Source: an uncultured Candidatus Saccharibacteria bacterium
GTDB taxonomy: Bacteria > Patescibacteriota > Saccharimonadia > Saccharimonadales > Saccharimonadaceae
Direction of reading: 5' to 3'
Assembly: GCA_938036915.1 (NCBI GenBank)
Contig: CALHVV010000049.1
Coordinates: forward strand, 1-22,608
Length of the DNA stretch: 22,608 bases
In this document: in pieces, positions 1-7,453 of the stretch
Numbering within the stretch: the first letter of the stretch is position 1
Layout: every line of letters starts with the position of its first letter
Translations under genes and position numbers: made by a program
Notes under the pieces: model-generated
What the model saw: only the letters and a program-made list of their open reading frames with translations
Database searches by the model: none
Told to the model about the DNA's origin: nothing

Positions 1-320
1 TTGTGTGGCGTTATCTCTCCGACCCGCAGAGTAATGATGCGTTGCTGCGGCAACTTGACCAAATACTGCACAGTAACACGACACCATCGTCGACCCAGCC
101 GCAGCTCAGCCAGCCGCAAAGCACCATACTGCCACCGAAGGTGATGCACATCTCGCACACTCAGCAGCCGCAGCCAACTCAATTGCAGCACGAGGGAGCA
201 TTGGCAGCTACTGGTGATAATGTGCCGCTGCTATACTACGGTGGCGCGACGTTGGTTATGTTAGGCGTGCTTGGTGCGGCAGTGTATGCTTGGCGTCGTC
301 GGCATATAAAAAGGTATTGA
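1..320 (+). CDS. C-terminal end of a cell-surface protein with LAXTG-type sorting signal (5' partial)
   Basis: The reading frame is open from the left edge (first complete codon at base 3) to TGA at 318-320, so this is almost certainly the tail of a longer gene. The visible 105 residues hold a short polar stretch, then a Gln/Pro/Ser/Thr-rich low-complexity spacer (about residues 25-62), then LAATGD (about 68-73), a hydrophobic helix (about 76-96) and a basic tail ending RRRHIKRY. Pentapeptide, hydrophobic helix and Arg-rich tail in that order are the layout of a sortase cell-wall sorting signal, and LAXTG is the form used by class E sortases of actinobacteria. The spacer would carry an N-terminal domain, outside this window, through the wall. 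No sortase gene is visible here. A plain C-terminal membrane anchor is the alternative. The stop codon overlaps the -35 box of the next operon. Confidence 0.7.
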   Translation, partial: VWRYLSDPQSNDALLRQLDQILHSNTTPSSTQPQLSQPQSTILPPKVMHISHTQQPQPTQLQHEGALAATGDNVPLLYYGGATLVMLGVLGAAVYAWRRRHIKRY

Positions 321-345
321 CAATAAATAGTTTAGGCAGTAAACT
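317..345 (+). promoter_or_regulatory. Promoter of the marR-ABC exporter operon
   Basis: A perfect -35 box TTGACA (317-322) is followed after 17 bp by TAAACT (340-345, four of six consensus bases). Transcription would start near 352, leaving almost no leader before the ATG at 355, and no Shine-Dalgarno sequence is visible. Confidence 0.6.
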
Positions 346-353
346 ATTTATTG
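321..353 (+). promoter_or_regulatory. Perfect 14-bp inverted repeat, probable MarR operator
   Basis: CAATAAATAGTTTA (321-334) and TAAACTATTTATTG (340-353) are exact reverse complements around a 5-nt spacer GGCAG. The repeat covers the -10 box and start site and begins inside the -35 box, so a bound dimer would block RNA polymerase. MarR proteins commonly repress their own operon through palindromes at the promoter, and the next gene is a MarR gene. No T-run follows, which argues against a terminator. Confidence 0.65.
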
Positions 354-354
354 T

Positions 355-825
355 ATGAAGGTAGAAGCAAAGTCAGGTGCACAGCCGCAGCGCCAAGTAT
401 GTATTGAGAACATCACGAGCTACTTATTTCAGCTCAAGCAGCGCCTGGCACGCGCTCAGCGCCAGACGGATCAGCAGTTTGGTTTGGCACCTGTCCACTG
501 GTATGTGCTGGACCTCTTGCATCGTGGAGCTATCGAGACAATGGGTGATGTGGCCGCAAAGCTGTGCGTCTCCAAGGGCGCAGCGACGCAGATTCTTGAC
601 GTGCTGGTGGCAAAACAGCTCGTCCAGCGCACGCCAGATCAGCACGATCGACGGGTGGTGCGCCTGCAATTGACGGCGCAAAGCCAGCAGATAACTGATC
701 ACTTCCAGCAGTATATGACGGAGACTATTGCTGATCTCTTTGCGGTACTGAGCGATGCCGAGCTGGCACAGCTCAACCAGCTTATTGATAAAATTGCCCA
801 GCCGCATAAGGCGGAGCGAGCATGA
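355..825 (+). CDS. MarR-family transcriptional regulator
   Basis: A 156-residue protein of typical MarR length. N-terminal and C-terminal helices (about 15-40 and 108-150) should form the dimer interface. The winged helix-turn-helix lies at about 45-107, with a recognition region around KLCVSKGAATQILDVL (69-84) and a wing whose tip carries the family-typical DQHDRR (95-100). MarR dimers bind palindromic operators and release DNA when they bind a small ligand. The perfect inverted repeat over its own promoter and the ATGA overlap with the downstream exporter suggest that it autoregulates and controls that efflux pump. ATG 355 was chosen because it lies about 10 nt after the -10 box, as expected for a leaderless mRNA. 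The ligand cannot be read from the sequence. Confidence 0.9.
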   Translation: MKVEAKSGAQPQRQVCIENITSYLFQLKQRLARAQRQTDQQFGLAPVHWYVLDLLHRGAIETMGDVAAKLCVSKGAATQILDVLVAKQLVQRTPDQHDRRVVRLQLTAQSQQITDHFQQYMTETIADLFAVLSDAELAQLNQLIDKIAQPHKAERA

Positions 826-2603
826 AGTATATTTGGCGACTACTCTGGGGCTATTGGTGGCAGCTGGGGCTGCTGGTTGGCGCAACGTATGGCTCGGTGA
901 TGGCAACGCTGAGCTTGCCAGACTTTATGGCAGCGATTATTAATAATGGTATCGTTGGCACTGATATGGCCGTTATATGGCATAATGGCTGGCAGATGAT
1001 TGCCGTGACGCTGGCCGGTGCGGTGGGGACGATTGTCTCAGTTTTCTTTGCGACGCGGATTGCGACTGGTCTCAGCCAGCAGCTGCGCGACCAGGTGTTT
1101 GCTCGAGTGGAGGACTACGCTGTGGCGGACTTTAACCGTTTCTCGACAGCATCGCTGATTACCCGCTCGACGAATGACATCCAGCAGATCCAATCAACGG
1201 CGATTATGCTGCTGCGCATTGCCTTGATGGCACCGATTATGGCCGTGGCTGGCCTGCAAAAGGCGCTGGCTAATGCACCAAGCCTGAGCTGGATTATTGC
1301 CCTGGCAGTTGCGGTGCTTTTGGTGGTCATTATTGGCTTGTTTATTGCGGCGATGCCTCGTTTTCAGCGCTTGCAGAGCATGGTGGATAAGCTCAATTTA
1401 GTCGCGCGTGAGAACTTGACGGGCCTACGCGTCGTACGCGCTTTTCATACCGAGGCAGTGGAGGAGGCAAAGTTTGATGCCGTCAACCACGAGCTCACCA
1501 GGCTCAACTTAGTAGTCAATCGTCTGATGATGGTGATGGAGCCAGTGATGATGCTGGTGATGAATCTCGCAAGTGTGGCGGTGGTGTGGTATGGTGCGCT
1601 GGCGATTGGTGATGGGCGCCTCGCGATTGGTAATATGATGGCTTTTTTGCAATATGCCTTGCAGGTGATTATGTCGTTCTTGATGATCTCGATGGTGTTT
1701 ATTATGGCACCGCGCGCAGCCGTGTCGGTGCGCCGAGTGGCAGAGGTGCTCGATACTAAGCCGTCGATCGCTGACCCGGCCAAGCCTCAGCCGCTCGCGC
1801 CGGGTGGCACGGGGCGGATTGAATTTCGCAACGTTACTTTTGCCTATCCAGGGGCAGATGAGCCAGTGCTCAGTACTATTAGCTTTGTGGCGGAGCCTGG
1901 CCAGACGACGGCGTTTATTGGCAGCACGGGCTCGGGCAAGTCGACATTAGTCAATCTGATTCCGCGGTTTTATGATGTGTCGGCTGGGCAGATTTTGCTT
2001 GATGGGGTGGATATCCGTCACCTCAGGCTGACTGACTTAGCCAGCCAGATTGGCTACGTCCCACAAAAGGGTGTACTGTTTCGGGGGAGTATTGCCAGTA
2101 ATATTGCCTATGGTGCGCCTAAAGCAGATAAGGCAGCGATTGCTCATGCGGCAGAGGTGGCTCAGGCGAGCGAGTTCATTGCCCGGCTCGATGATGGCAT
2201 GGCGAGCGAAGTCGCGCAAGGCGGCACCAATGTCTCGGGCGGGCAACGCCAGCGCCTAGCGATCGCCCGGGCGTTGGCCGCGCAGCCCCAGGTGTATATC
2301 TTTGATGATTCGTTCTCGGCACTTGATGCGCGGACGGATGCCGCGCTGCGCCGCCGCCTCACGCAGGAGGTGGCGGGCAAGACGGTGCTGATTGTTGGGC
2401 AGCGAATCCATACAATTGTCAAAGCAGATAATATTATTGTGCTAGATGAAGGGAAGATCGTTGGCCAAGGGCGGCACCAGGAGCTCATGCAGACATGTGC
2501 AGTATACCAAGAGATTGCTGCGTCTCAGCTAAGCGAGCAAGAACTAGCTGTGCTTGAGCAGCCTATGCCGCCAAGCACTGCTAGGCAAGGAGGGGTGCGA
2601 TGA
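822..2603 (+). CDS. Heterodimeric ABC exporter, degenerate-site subunit (BmrC/LmrC/TM287-like)
   Basis: A 593-residue half-transporter: an exporter-type membrane domain with six predicted helices (about 1-300) fused to a nucleotide-binding domain. Visible motifs are Walker A GSTGSGKST (367-375), Q-loop Q415, canonical signature NVSGGQRQR (470-478) and Walker B VYIFDD (491-496). The catalytic Glu after Walker B is Asp (D496) and the switch His is Gln (Q527). This pair of changes marks the subunit that supplies the non-hydrolytic ATP site in heterodimeric exporters such as BmrCD and TM287/288. Its intact signature would complete the active site of the next gene product. The start overlaps the marR stop (ATGA), implying translational coupling. 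Drug or peptide efflux across the inner membrane is likely; the substrate is unknown. Confidence 0.93.
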   Translation: MKYIWRLLWGYWWQLGLLVGATYGSVMATLSLPDFMAAIINNGIVGTDMAVIWHNGWQMIAVTLAGAVGTIVSVFFATRIATGLSQQLRDQVFARVEDYAVADFNRFSTASLITRSTNDIQQIQSTAIMLLRIALMAPIMAVAGLQKALANAPSLSWIIALAVAVLLVVIIGLFIAAMPRFQRLQSMVDKLNLVARENLTGLRVVRAFHTEAVEEAKFDAVNHELTRLNLVVNRLMMVMEPVMMLVMNLASVAVVWYGALAIGDGRLAIGNMMAFLQYALQVIMSFLMISMVFIMAPRAAVSVRRVAEVLDTKPSIADPAKPQPLAPGGTGRIEFRNVTFAYPGADEPVLSTISFVAEPGQTTAFIGSTGSGKSTLVNLIPRFYDVSAGQILLDGVDIRHLRLTDLASQIGYVPQKGVLFRGSIASNIAYGAPKADKAAIAHAAEVAQASEFIARLDDGMASEVAQGGTNVSGGQRQRLAIARALAAQPQVYIFDDSFSALDARTDAALRRRLTQEVAGKTVLIVGQRIHTIVKADNIIVLDEGKIVGQGRHQELMQTCAVYQEIAASQLSEQELAVLEQPMPPSTARQGGVR

Positions 2604-4609
2604 GCCAGCAATCGTCGGCAAAGTCGCGCTCATCAGGGGTGCGCCGCGGCCCAATGGGTGGGCCAGTCGCTGGTGGTGGCACAGAGCGAGCCAAGGACTT
2701 CCGCTCGGCGGTGCGTACGCTGCTGCAGTATCTGCGCGCCTTTCGTTGGCAGCTGATGCTGGTGATTGGTTTGACGATTGTCAGTACACTGTTTGCGATC
2801 GTTAGCCCCAAACTGCTCGGCAACGCGACCAACCAGATTGTCGATGACTACACGCGCCTGCGTACCTACGACGCTATCCATGAGAAGCTTCCTGCTGGCG
2901 CAGCGATCCCCGCGGGTATGACGGGTGAGCAATTTATGGCATCGCCCCAGGGTAAGCAGCTGGCGCAGGCGCTACCTGCCTCGGCTCAAGAAGCCGCCAA
3001 GACGCTCGACCTCAGCACGCGCCCCACCTTCCATTACGATGCGATCTTGCAGATTATCCTCTGGCTAGTGGGGCTCTATACGATCAGTGCACTGTTTCGC
3101 TATGGGCAGGCCTGGCTGATGACGAATATTACCCAGAAGCTCACATACCAGTTGCGCCGCGATATCTCAAAGGCGATCAATCGTTTGCCGCTGCGTTATT
3201 TTGATACACAAACCCACGGCGACGTTCTCAGCCGTATTACTAACGATGTCGATACGGTAAGCCAAACGCTTAACCAAAGCCTGTCGCAAATGATGAGTGC
3301 GGTGGTGATGCTGATCGGGATTTTAGGGATGATGCTGTCGATTAGTTGGCTGCTGACGGTGGTGGCGCTCTTGGTTGTGCCACTGTCGATGGGGCTGATT
3401 GTTATGATTACCAGGCGCTCACAAACGCAGTTTATCCGTCAGCAAGATGAGCTAGGCGAGCTCAATGGCCATATTGAAGAAATGTATGCTGGCCACCAGG
3501 TGATGCGTGCTTTTCGTGGGCAGGAGCGTTCGCTGAAGACGTTTCGGCAGATCAACCAGCGGCTTTTCTCGAGCGCGTGGCAGTCGCAGTTCCTCTCTGG
3601 CTTGATGTATCCAGTGATGAATGTGGTGGGGAATATTGGCTATGTTGGCGTGGCGGTGCTTGGTGGATGGCTGGCGATCGAGGGGCGGATTAAGATTGGC
3701 GATATTCAGGCCTTCATCCAATATATGCAGCAGTTCAATCAGCCAATTGCCCAGACGGCGAATATTGCCAATGTGCTGCAATCGACGGCAGCCGCGGCCG
3801 AGCGAGTCTTTGAGTTTCTCAAAGAGCCGGCCGAAGCACTCGACCCTGTGCTCGCTACCACGCTGCCAGTGGTGCGCGGTGAAGTGGAGTTTCGCGACGT
3901 TGTCTTTGGCTATGATGCAAAGACGCCAGTTATTAAGCATCTCTCAGCTCATATTCGCCCTGGCCAGCGGGTAGCGATTGTTGGGCCAACCGGTGCGGGC
4001 AAGACGACGCTGGTTAATCTACTAATGCGATTTTATGATATTGACAGTGGCCAGATCCTGATCGATGGGGTGGATATTGCCCAGATGACGCGCAGCAGTG
4101 TCCGGCAGCTCTTTGGCATGGTGCTGCAAGATACGTGGCTTTTCCATGGGACGATCCACGACAACCTGCGCTATGGCAATCCAGAGGCGAGCGAAGCTGA
4201 GCTGCTGGCGGTGGCGCGTGAGGCACATGTTGACCATTTTGTCCGGTCGTTGCCGGGTGGCTATGATATGGTGCTTGACGAAGCGGCGACCAATATTTCG
4301 CAAGGGGAAAAGCAGTTGCTAACGATTGCCCGTGCCATGCTGGCCAAGACGCCGATGCTTATCTTGGACGAAGCAACCAGTTCGGTCGATACCCGCACTG
4401 AGGTGCTGATTCAGCAGGCGATGGATAGGCTGATGCAGCACAAGACGAGTTTCGTCATTGCGCACCGCCTCAGCACGATTCGTGACGCCGATCTTATCCT
4501 TGTGGTAAAGGATGGCAACATCATCGAGCAGGGCACACACGACGAGCTGCTCGCCCAGAGTGGCTTTTATGCGGAGCTGTATCGGAGTCAGTTTGCGGAA
4601 GAGCTGTAA
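2600..4609 (+). CDS. Heterodimeric ABC exporter, catalytic-site subunit (BmrD/LmrD/TM288-like)
   Basis: A 669-residue half-transporter that overlaps the previous gene by ATGA. A Ser/Gly/Arg-rich cytosolic N-terminus (1-35) precedes the six-helix membrane domain. Between helices 1 and 2 is an unusually long external segment (about 80-148), similar in placement to the extracellular domain known in BmrD-type subunits. The nucleotide-binding domain has Walker A GPTGAGKTT (462-470), Q510, Walker B MLILDE with catalytic E591, and switch H622. The signature is altered to NISQGEKQ (565-572) in place of LSGGQ. Canonical Walker A/B with a degraded signature is the mirror image of the partner, so the two should form one competent and one degenerate ATP site. 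Together they would act as an efflux pump controlled by the MarR protein. Confidence 0.93.
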   Translation: MSQQSSAKSRSSGVRRGPMGGPVAGGGTERAKDFRSAVRTLLQYLRAFRWQLMLVIGLTIVSTLFAIVSPKLLGNATNQIVDDYTRLRTYDAIHEKLPAGAAIPAGMTGEQFMASPQGKQLAQALPASAQEAAKTLDLSTRPTFHYDAILQIILWLVGLYTISALFRYGQAWLMTNITQKLTYQLRRDISKAINRLPLRYFDTQTHGDVLSRITNDVDTVSQTLNQSLSQMMSAVVMLIGILGMMLSISWLLTVVALLVVPLSMGLIVMITRRSQTQFIRQQDELGELNGHIEEMYAGHQVMRAFRGQERSLKTFRQINQRLFSSAWQSQFLSGLMYPVMNVVGNIGYVGVAVLGGWLAIEGRIKIGDIQAFIQYMQQFNQPIAQTANIANVLQSTAAAAERVFEFLKEPAEALDPVLATTLPVVRGEVEFRDVVFGYDAKTPVIKHLSAHIRPGQRVAIVGPTGAGKTTLVNLLMRFYDIDSGQILIDGVDIAQMTRSSVRQLFGMVLQDTWLFHGTIHDNLRYGNPEASEAELLAVAREAHVDHFVRSLPGGYDMVLDEAATNISQGEKQLLTIARAMLAKTPMLILDEATSSVDTRTEVLIQQAMDRLMQHKTSFVIAHRLSTIRDADLILVVKDGNIIEQGTHDELLAQSGFYAELYRSQFAEEL

Positions 4610-4629
4610 TATGAGATAGCTTCCTATGG

Positions 4630-4635
4630 TATACT
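4630..4635 (+). promoter_or_regulatory. -10 box TATACT, leaderless start of the serine hydrolase
   Basis: TATACT lies 7 bp before ATG 4643, placing the predicted transcription start on or next to the start codon. No clear -35 hexamer and no Shine-Dalgarno sequence are visible. Confidence 0.5.
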
Positions 4636-4642
4636 CAATAAT

Positions 4643-6022
4643 ATGAGTATGGAGCTACCCGAGCGAACGATGCAATTTATTGACTCATGGCTGACACTGC
4701 GGAGCAAGTGGCTTTCGTGGCCAGGCTTTGCGGTGGCGATTGCCGTGCAGGATGAAATTGTATTTCATTACACATACGGTGTTGCCGATCAAGCGACTGC
4801 CACGCCCCTCACGCCAAACCATCTACTGCGCGCAGCATCACATTCCAAGATGTTTACCGCGACGGCGCTGCTCCAGCTGCAAGAACAGGGGTTACTAAGA
4901 ATCGATGATAATATCACAGCATACATACCATGGCTGGCTGAGCACCCCGATGCCCGCTGGCAAACCATTACATTACGGCAACTACTGAGTCATTCAGCCG
5001 GTGTGATTCGCGATGGGGTAGCAGCGGGATTTTGGCAGGGAGAAGCAGTCTTTCCTGATTATGCGACATTGCAGCAGCAGATAATGCAGACCCGTCTGGT
5101 GTGTGAGCCAAATACAGAGTTTAAATATTCGAATTTTGGGTTTGCTCTGCTTGGACAGGTGATTGCACAGGTGAGTGGTCAGTCGTATGCCGAGTATGTG
5201 ACAGAACACATCATCCAGCCGCTTGGCCTGTTGCACACCATACCAGAATATTCGCCTGACGTATTGATGGCAACTGGCTATAGCCGTGTGACGCTTACCC
5301 AGCAGCGACAGGCCTACCCACACCTCACGACGGGGGTATTGCAGCCAGCGGCTGGCTTTTGTACGACTGCTCATGATCTCGCTCGCTTTGTGGCTGCACT
5401 GCGGGTTGGTTCGAGCAAGCTGCTCCGTGATGCAACCAAGCGCGAGATGCAGCGCCGCGCCTGGGGTTACACCAACGCACCAAGTACAGCAATGGCCTAT
5501 GGCTTGGGTGTCAATGTCGAACAATGCGCCGATGGTACTGTGCTCATTGGCCACAGTGGTCGCTTTCCTGGGTTTGTTAGCCGAACGTGGCTTCGTACGC
5601 GCGATCATGTGGTTGTGTCTGTAATGGCGAATGCACGAGATGCCACACCAGATGAGATGGCGCGCTCGATTTTGGCTATTATTGATGCGTTTGGTGATGA
5701 ACAGCAGGCGAGTGCCAAGCTTCGTCGCTTTGAGGGGCGCTTTGCCAATCAGTACAATATATACCAGGTCGTCGCAACGCGCCACGGGCTGCAGCTCATC
5801 AACCCAAATACATGGCAGCCGTTTGCAACAGCAGAATCATTAGAAGTCGTGGATGATACAACACTACGCATTGTACGTGGTAGCCATTTTAATTACTATG
5901 GCGAGGATATCACCTACGATTTTGACGTAACAGGCACGCCAAAGGCAATAGCGATCAGTGGTATGCAGAGCGTAGCTTCTTGCGATGGTGATGTGCCACC
6001 ACAATTTTTTGATCATGCGTGA
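4643..6022 (+). CDS. Serine hydrolase, beta-lactamase/DD-peptidase fold (class C-like)
   Basis: A 459-residue protein of the beta-lactamase-related (PF00144-type) family. The three active-site motifs are present and in order: SHSK with nucleophile S66 and K69, the Tyr motif YSN (162-164), and HSG (304-306) in the position of KTG. A C-terminal beta-rich region (about 355-459) follows the catalytic domain, as in many esterase or D-aminopeptidase-like members. No signal peptide is seen, so the protein may be cytosolic unless it is exported by another route. Substrates in this family range from peptidoglycan peptides to esters and cannot be assigned. It has its own promoter and follows the exporter by 33 bp. 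ATG 4643 is preferred over ATG 4649 because of the position of the -10 box. Confidence 0.85.
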   Translation: MSMELPERTMQFIDSWLTLRSKWLSWPGFAVAIAVQDEIVFHYTYGVADQATATPLTPNHLLRAASHSKMFTATALLQLQEQGLLRIDDNITAYIPWLAEHPDARWQTITLRQLLSHSAGVIRDGVAAGFWQGEAVFPDYATLQQQIMQTRLVCEPNTEFKYSNFGFALLGQVIAQVSGQSYAEYVTEHIIQPLGLLHTIPEYSPDVLMATGYSRVTLTQQRQAYPHLTTGVLQPAAGFCTTAHDLARFVAALRVGSSKLLRDATKREMQRRAWGYTNAPSTAMAYGLGVNVEQCADGTVLIGHSGRFPGFVSRTWLRTRDHVVVSVMANARDATPDEMARSILAIIDAFGDEQQASAKLRRFEGRFANQYNIYQVVATRHGLQLINPNTWQPFATAESLEVVDDTTLRIVRGSHFNYYGEDITYDFDVTGTPKAIAISGMQSVASCDGDVPPQFFDHA

Positions 6023-6046
6023 TTGCATAGAGTACTTTAGGCAATG

Positions 6047-6064
6047 CACGATATGTGTATCGTG
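6047..6064. terminator. Hairpin between convergent genes
   Basis: CACGATA and TATCGTG form a perfect 7-bp stem with loop TGTG, between the stop codons of two convergent genes. No U-tract follows on either strand, so its role as a terminator is weakly supported. Confidence 0.3.
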
Positions 6065-6121
6065 TCCGAAAATGGCGACAGATAGCACTGGAATTGATAA
6101 AGAGCGTGCTATAGGTTGATC

Positions 6122-6583
6122 TTACCGCAAATCAAATATATCCAATGCGCCAAACTTCCCTGTGAGCATACTGCGCTCGATGATGTGTGGGGCGATTGCT
6201 TTGGAGAATTTCTTAGGGCGTGTTTTGGCGGGGAGGTCGAGCACGGTATTGAGCGCATAGACGAAGAACTGATAGCGATGGGTGCCAAAGGCAGGATGTG
6301 GGCCACCCCAGCCTGGCTTACCCCAGGTGGTGGTGCCTTCGACGGCACCGTGAGGGAGGTAGTCGCTGCCGATTTCTGTGGTAGTGGGAGGGAGATTCCA
6401 AACAATCCAGTGGTAGAAGCCACCAATGAAGGGTGCGTCGGGGCTATAGCACACCACGGCGAGGCTCTGGGTACCATCAGGGACGTCGCTGATAGCAAGA
6501 GGCGGCCGCTGGTTGCCGCCGAAGCGCGAATAGATCTTTGGTATTTTGGCGTTGTTTTTGAAGGCGGGGCTGGTGACTTTCAT
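6122..6583 (-). CDS. PEBP-family protein (YbhB/YbcL, Raf-kinase-inhibitor-like)
   Basis: A 153-residue protein matching the bacterial YbhB/YbcL branch of the phosphatidylethanolamine-binding protein family, usually about 150-180 residues. It shows the opening MKVTSPAF, SPDAP (47-51, the usual DPDAP), HWIVWNLP (58-65), and GWGGPHPAFGTHRY (91-104), the ligand-pocket GPxPxxGxHRY motif. Bacterial members are small cytosolic or periplasmic ligand-binding proteins without an agreed reaction. The start was set at 6583, not further upstream, because family members begin there and because a TATACT -10 box sits 6 bp before this ATG. It is convergent with the serine hydrolase and divergent from the methyltransferase. 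Confidence 0.88.
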   Translation of the reverse strand: MKVTSPAFKNNAKIPKIYSRFGGNQRPPLAISDVPDGTQSLAVVCYSPDAPFIGGFYHWIVWNLPPTTTEIGSDYLPHGAVEGTTTWGKPGWGGPHPAFGTHRYQFFVYALNTVLDLPAKTRPKKFSKAIAPHIIERSMLTGKFGALDIFDLR

Positions 6584-6589
6584 GGTTAT

Positions 6590-6595
6590 AGTATA
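6590..6595 (-). promoter_or_regulatory. -10 box TATACT for the PEBP gene (leaderless)
   Basis: Read on the minus strand, TATACT ends 6 bp before the ATG at 6583, so transcription should begin at the A of the start codon. A poor -35 match (TGGCGA) lies 17 bp upstream. Confidence 0.5.
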
Positions 6596-6710
6596 CCGTA
6601 TACTGGTCATGCTCGCCAGAATAATTTCGATCAAATGGCATACAAATGGGATTTGTATATGAGAAAGCGCCAAAATGAACCAGGTCATAGCATCGTAGGC
6701 AATTATTTGC

Positions 6711-6716
6711 TATAGT
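6711..6716 (+). promoter_or_regulatory. -10 box TATAGT for the methyltransferase gene
   Basis: TATAGT ends 9 bp before ATG 6726, giving a predicted leader of about 0-3 nt. No Shine-Dalgarno sequence is seen. Confidence 0.45.
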
Positions 6717-6725
6717 GGGCCAATA

Positions 6726-7349
6726 ATGATCACCGACCAACTTCTCCGCACTTACCCAATCATCTCCGACCAAGTGGATGAGCGTGAGCTGCGGGTTTTG
6801 CTGCGTGAGCTTGAGCGGCTTCTGAGAGCTGGCTGCCAGGGGTCGGTTGTTGAATTTGGCTGTTATGTGGGGACGACGAGTTTGTTTATTCGGCGCTTGC
6901 TTGATGCGTATCAGTATGTGGGAGCATTTCATGTCTATGATTCATTCGCTGGTTTACCAGAGAAGACGGCGCAGGATGCGAGCGCAGCTGGTGAGCAGTT
7001 TGTTACAGGGGAGCTTGCTGCAACGCGCAAGGGATTTCTCCAGCAGTTCAAGAAAGCCGGGCTGCGCCCACCAGTGGTGCATAAGGCGTGGTTTGCTGAG
7101 CTTATGCCGCACGATGTGCCGGAGGATGTTATGTTTGCCTTTCTCGATGGCGACTACTACCAGTCGATTATGGACTCACTTCGGCTCGTGACGCCGAAGC
7201 TGACTCCTGATGCAGTGCTGGTGGTGGATGATTATGCTAACGAAGCGCTGCCTGGCGCGGCCCGGGCAACTGATGAGTGGCTGCAAGCGCACCCTAGATT
7301 CCGTTGCCGGGTGGAGGCGAGCTTGGCGGTTATGACCGCAAAAAAATAA
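6726..7349 (+). CDS. TylF/macrocin-O-methyltransferase-like SAM-dependent methyltransferase
   Basis: A 207-residue class I methyltransferase that resembles the TylF family (PF05711 type). Motif I VVEFGCYVG (41-49) would bind S-adenosylmethionine. HVYDSFAGLPEK (69-80) is the characteristic family segment after strand 2. FLDGDYYQS (139-147) and VVDDY (166-170) supply the acidic residues that bind a divalent metal and catechol-like or sugar hydroxyls in relatives. Known members methylate sugar or polyketide hydroxyls, but many bacterial homologues sit in surface-glycan clusters, and no such cluster is visible here. The gene stands alone with its own promoter. Its end overlaps the A-run that serves as the U-tract of a minus-strand terminator. 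Confidence 0.82.
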   Translation: MITDQLLRTYPIISDQVDERELRVLLRELERLLRAGCQGSVVEFGCYVGTTSLFIRRLLDAYQYVGAFHVYDSFAGLPEKTAQDASAAGEQFVTGELAATRKGFLQQFKKAGLRPPVVHKAWFAELMPHDVPEDVMFAFLDGDYYQSIMDSLRLVTPKLTPDAVLVVDDYANEALPGAARATDEWLQAHPRFRCRVEASLAVMTAKK

Positions 7350-7372
7350 CCAACGGCTAGTACGCGGTTGGT
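7340..7372 (-). terminator. Intrinsic terminator of the minus-strand nuclease transcript
   Basis: On the minus strand ACCAAC (from 7372) pairs with GTTGGT (to 7349) and is followed by TA and a run of seven Ts (7346-7340). It lies about 80 bp past the stop of the minus-strand gene and inside the 3' end of the convergent methyltransferase gene. Confidence 0.6.
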
Positions 7373-7390
7373 AGAGTGATGATGCTATCA

Positions 7391-7439
7391 AGATAGGGGT
7401 GTCGTCTCCGCAGAACCACGGTGACGCCACCCCGTATCT
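7391..7439 (-). repeat. Conserved-apex hairpin, copy 1
   Basis: On the minus strand: AGATA/TATCT, a bulged C, GGGGTG/CACCCC, a G-A mismatch, CGTC/GACG, an A-A mismatch, CCG/CGG and an 8-nt loop TGGTTCTG. The apical 16 bases ACCGTGGTTCTGCGGA are identical to those of the plus-strand hairpin at 16332-16377, while the outer stems differ completely. It lies in the 3' untranslated region of the CdiA-CT-like gene, upstream of that transcript's terminator. Confidence 0.75.
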
Positions 7440-7453
7440 AAATAGTAGCGGAA

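Noticed and set aside
4994..5785. Long open frame (263 codons) on the minus strand
   Set aside because: It lies inside the serine hydrolase gene, whose three catalytic motifs are intact. Its translation shows no family features and no ribosome site.
6584..6688. N-terminal extension of the PEBP protein (35 residues)
   Set aside because: It would run through the TATACT box, and homologues begin MKVTSPAF; the hydrophobic stretch looks like chance translation of promoter DNA.
6116..6715. Plus-strand frame of 199 codons opposite the PEBP gene
   Set aside because: It is antisense to a protein with clear PEBP motifs and a well-placed -10 box, and its translation resembles nothing known.
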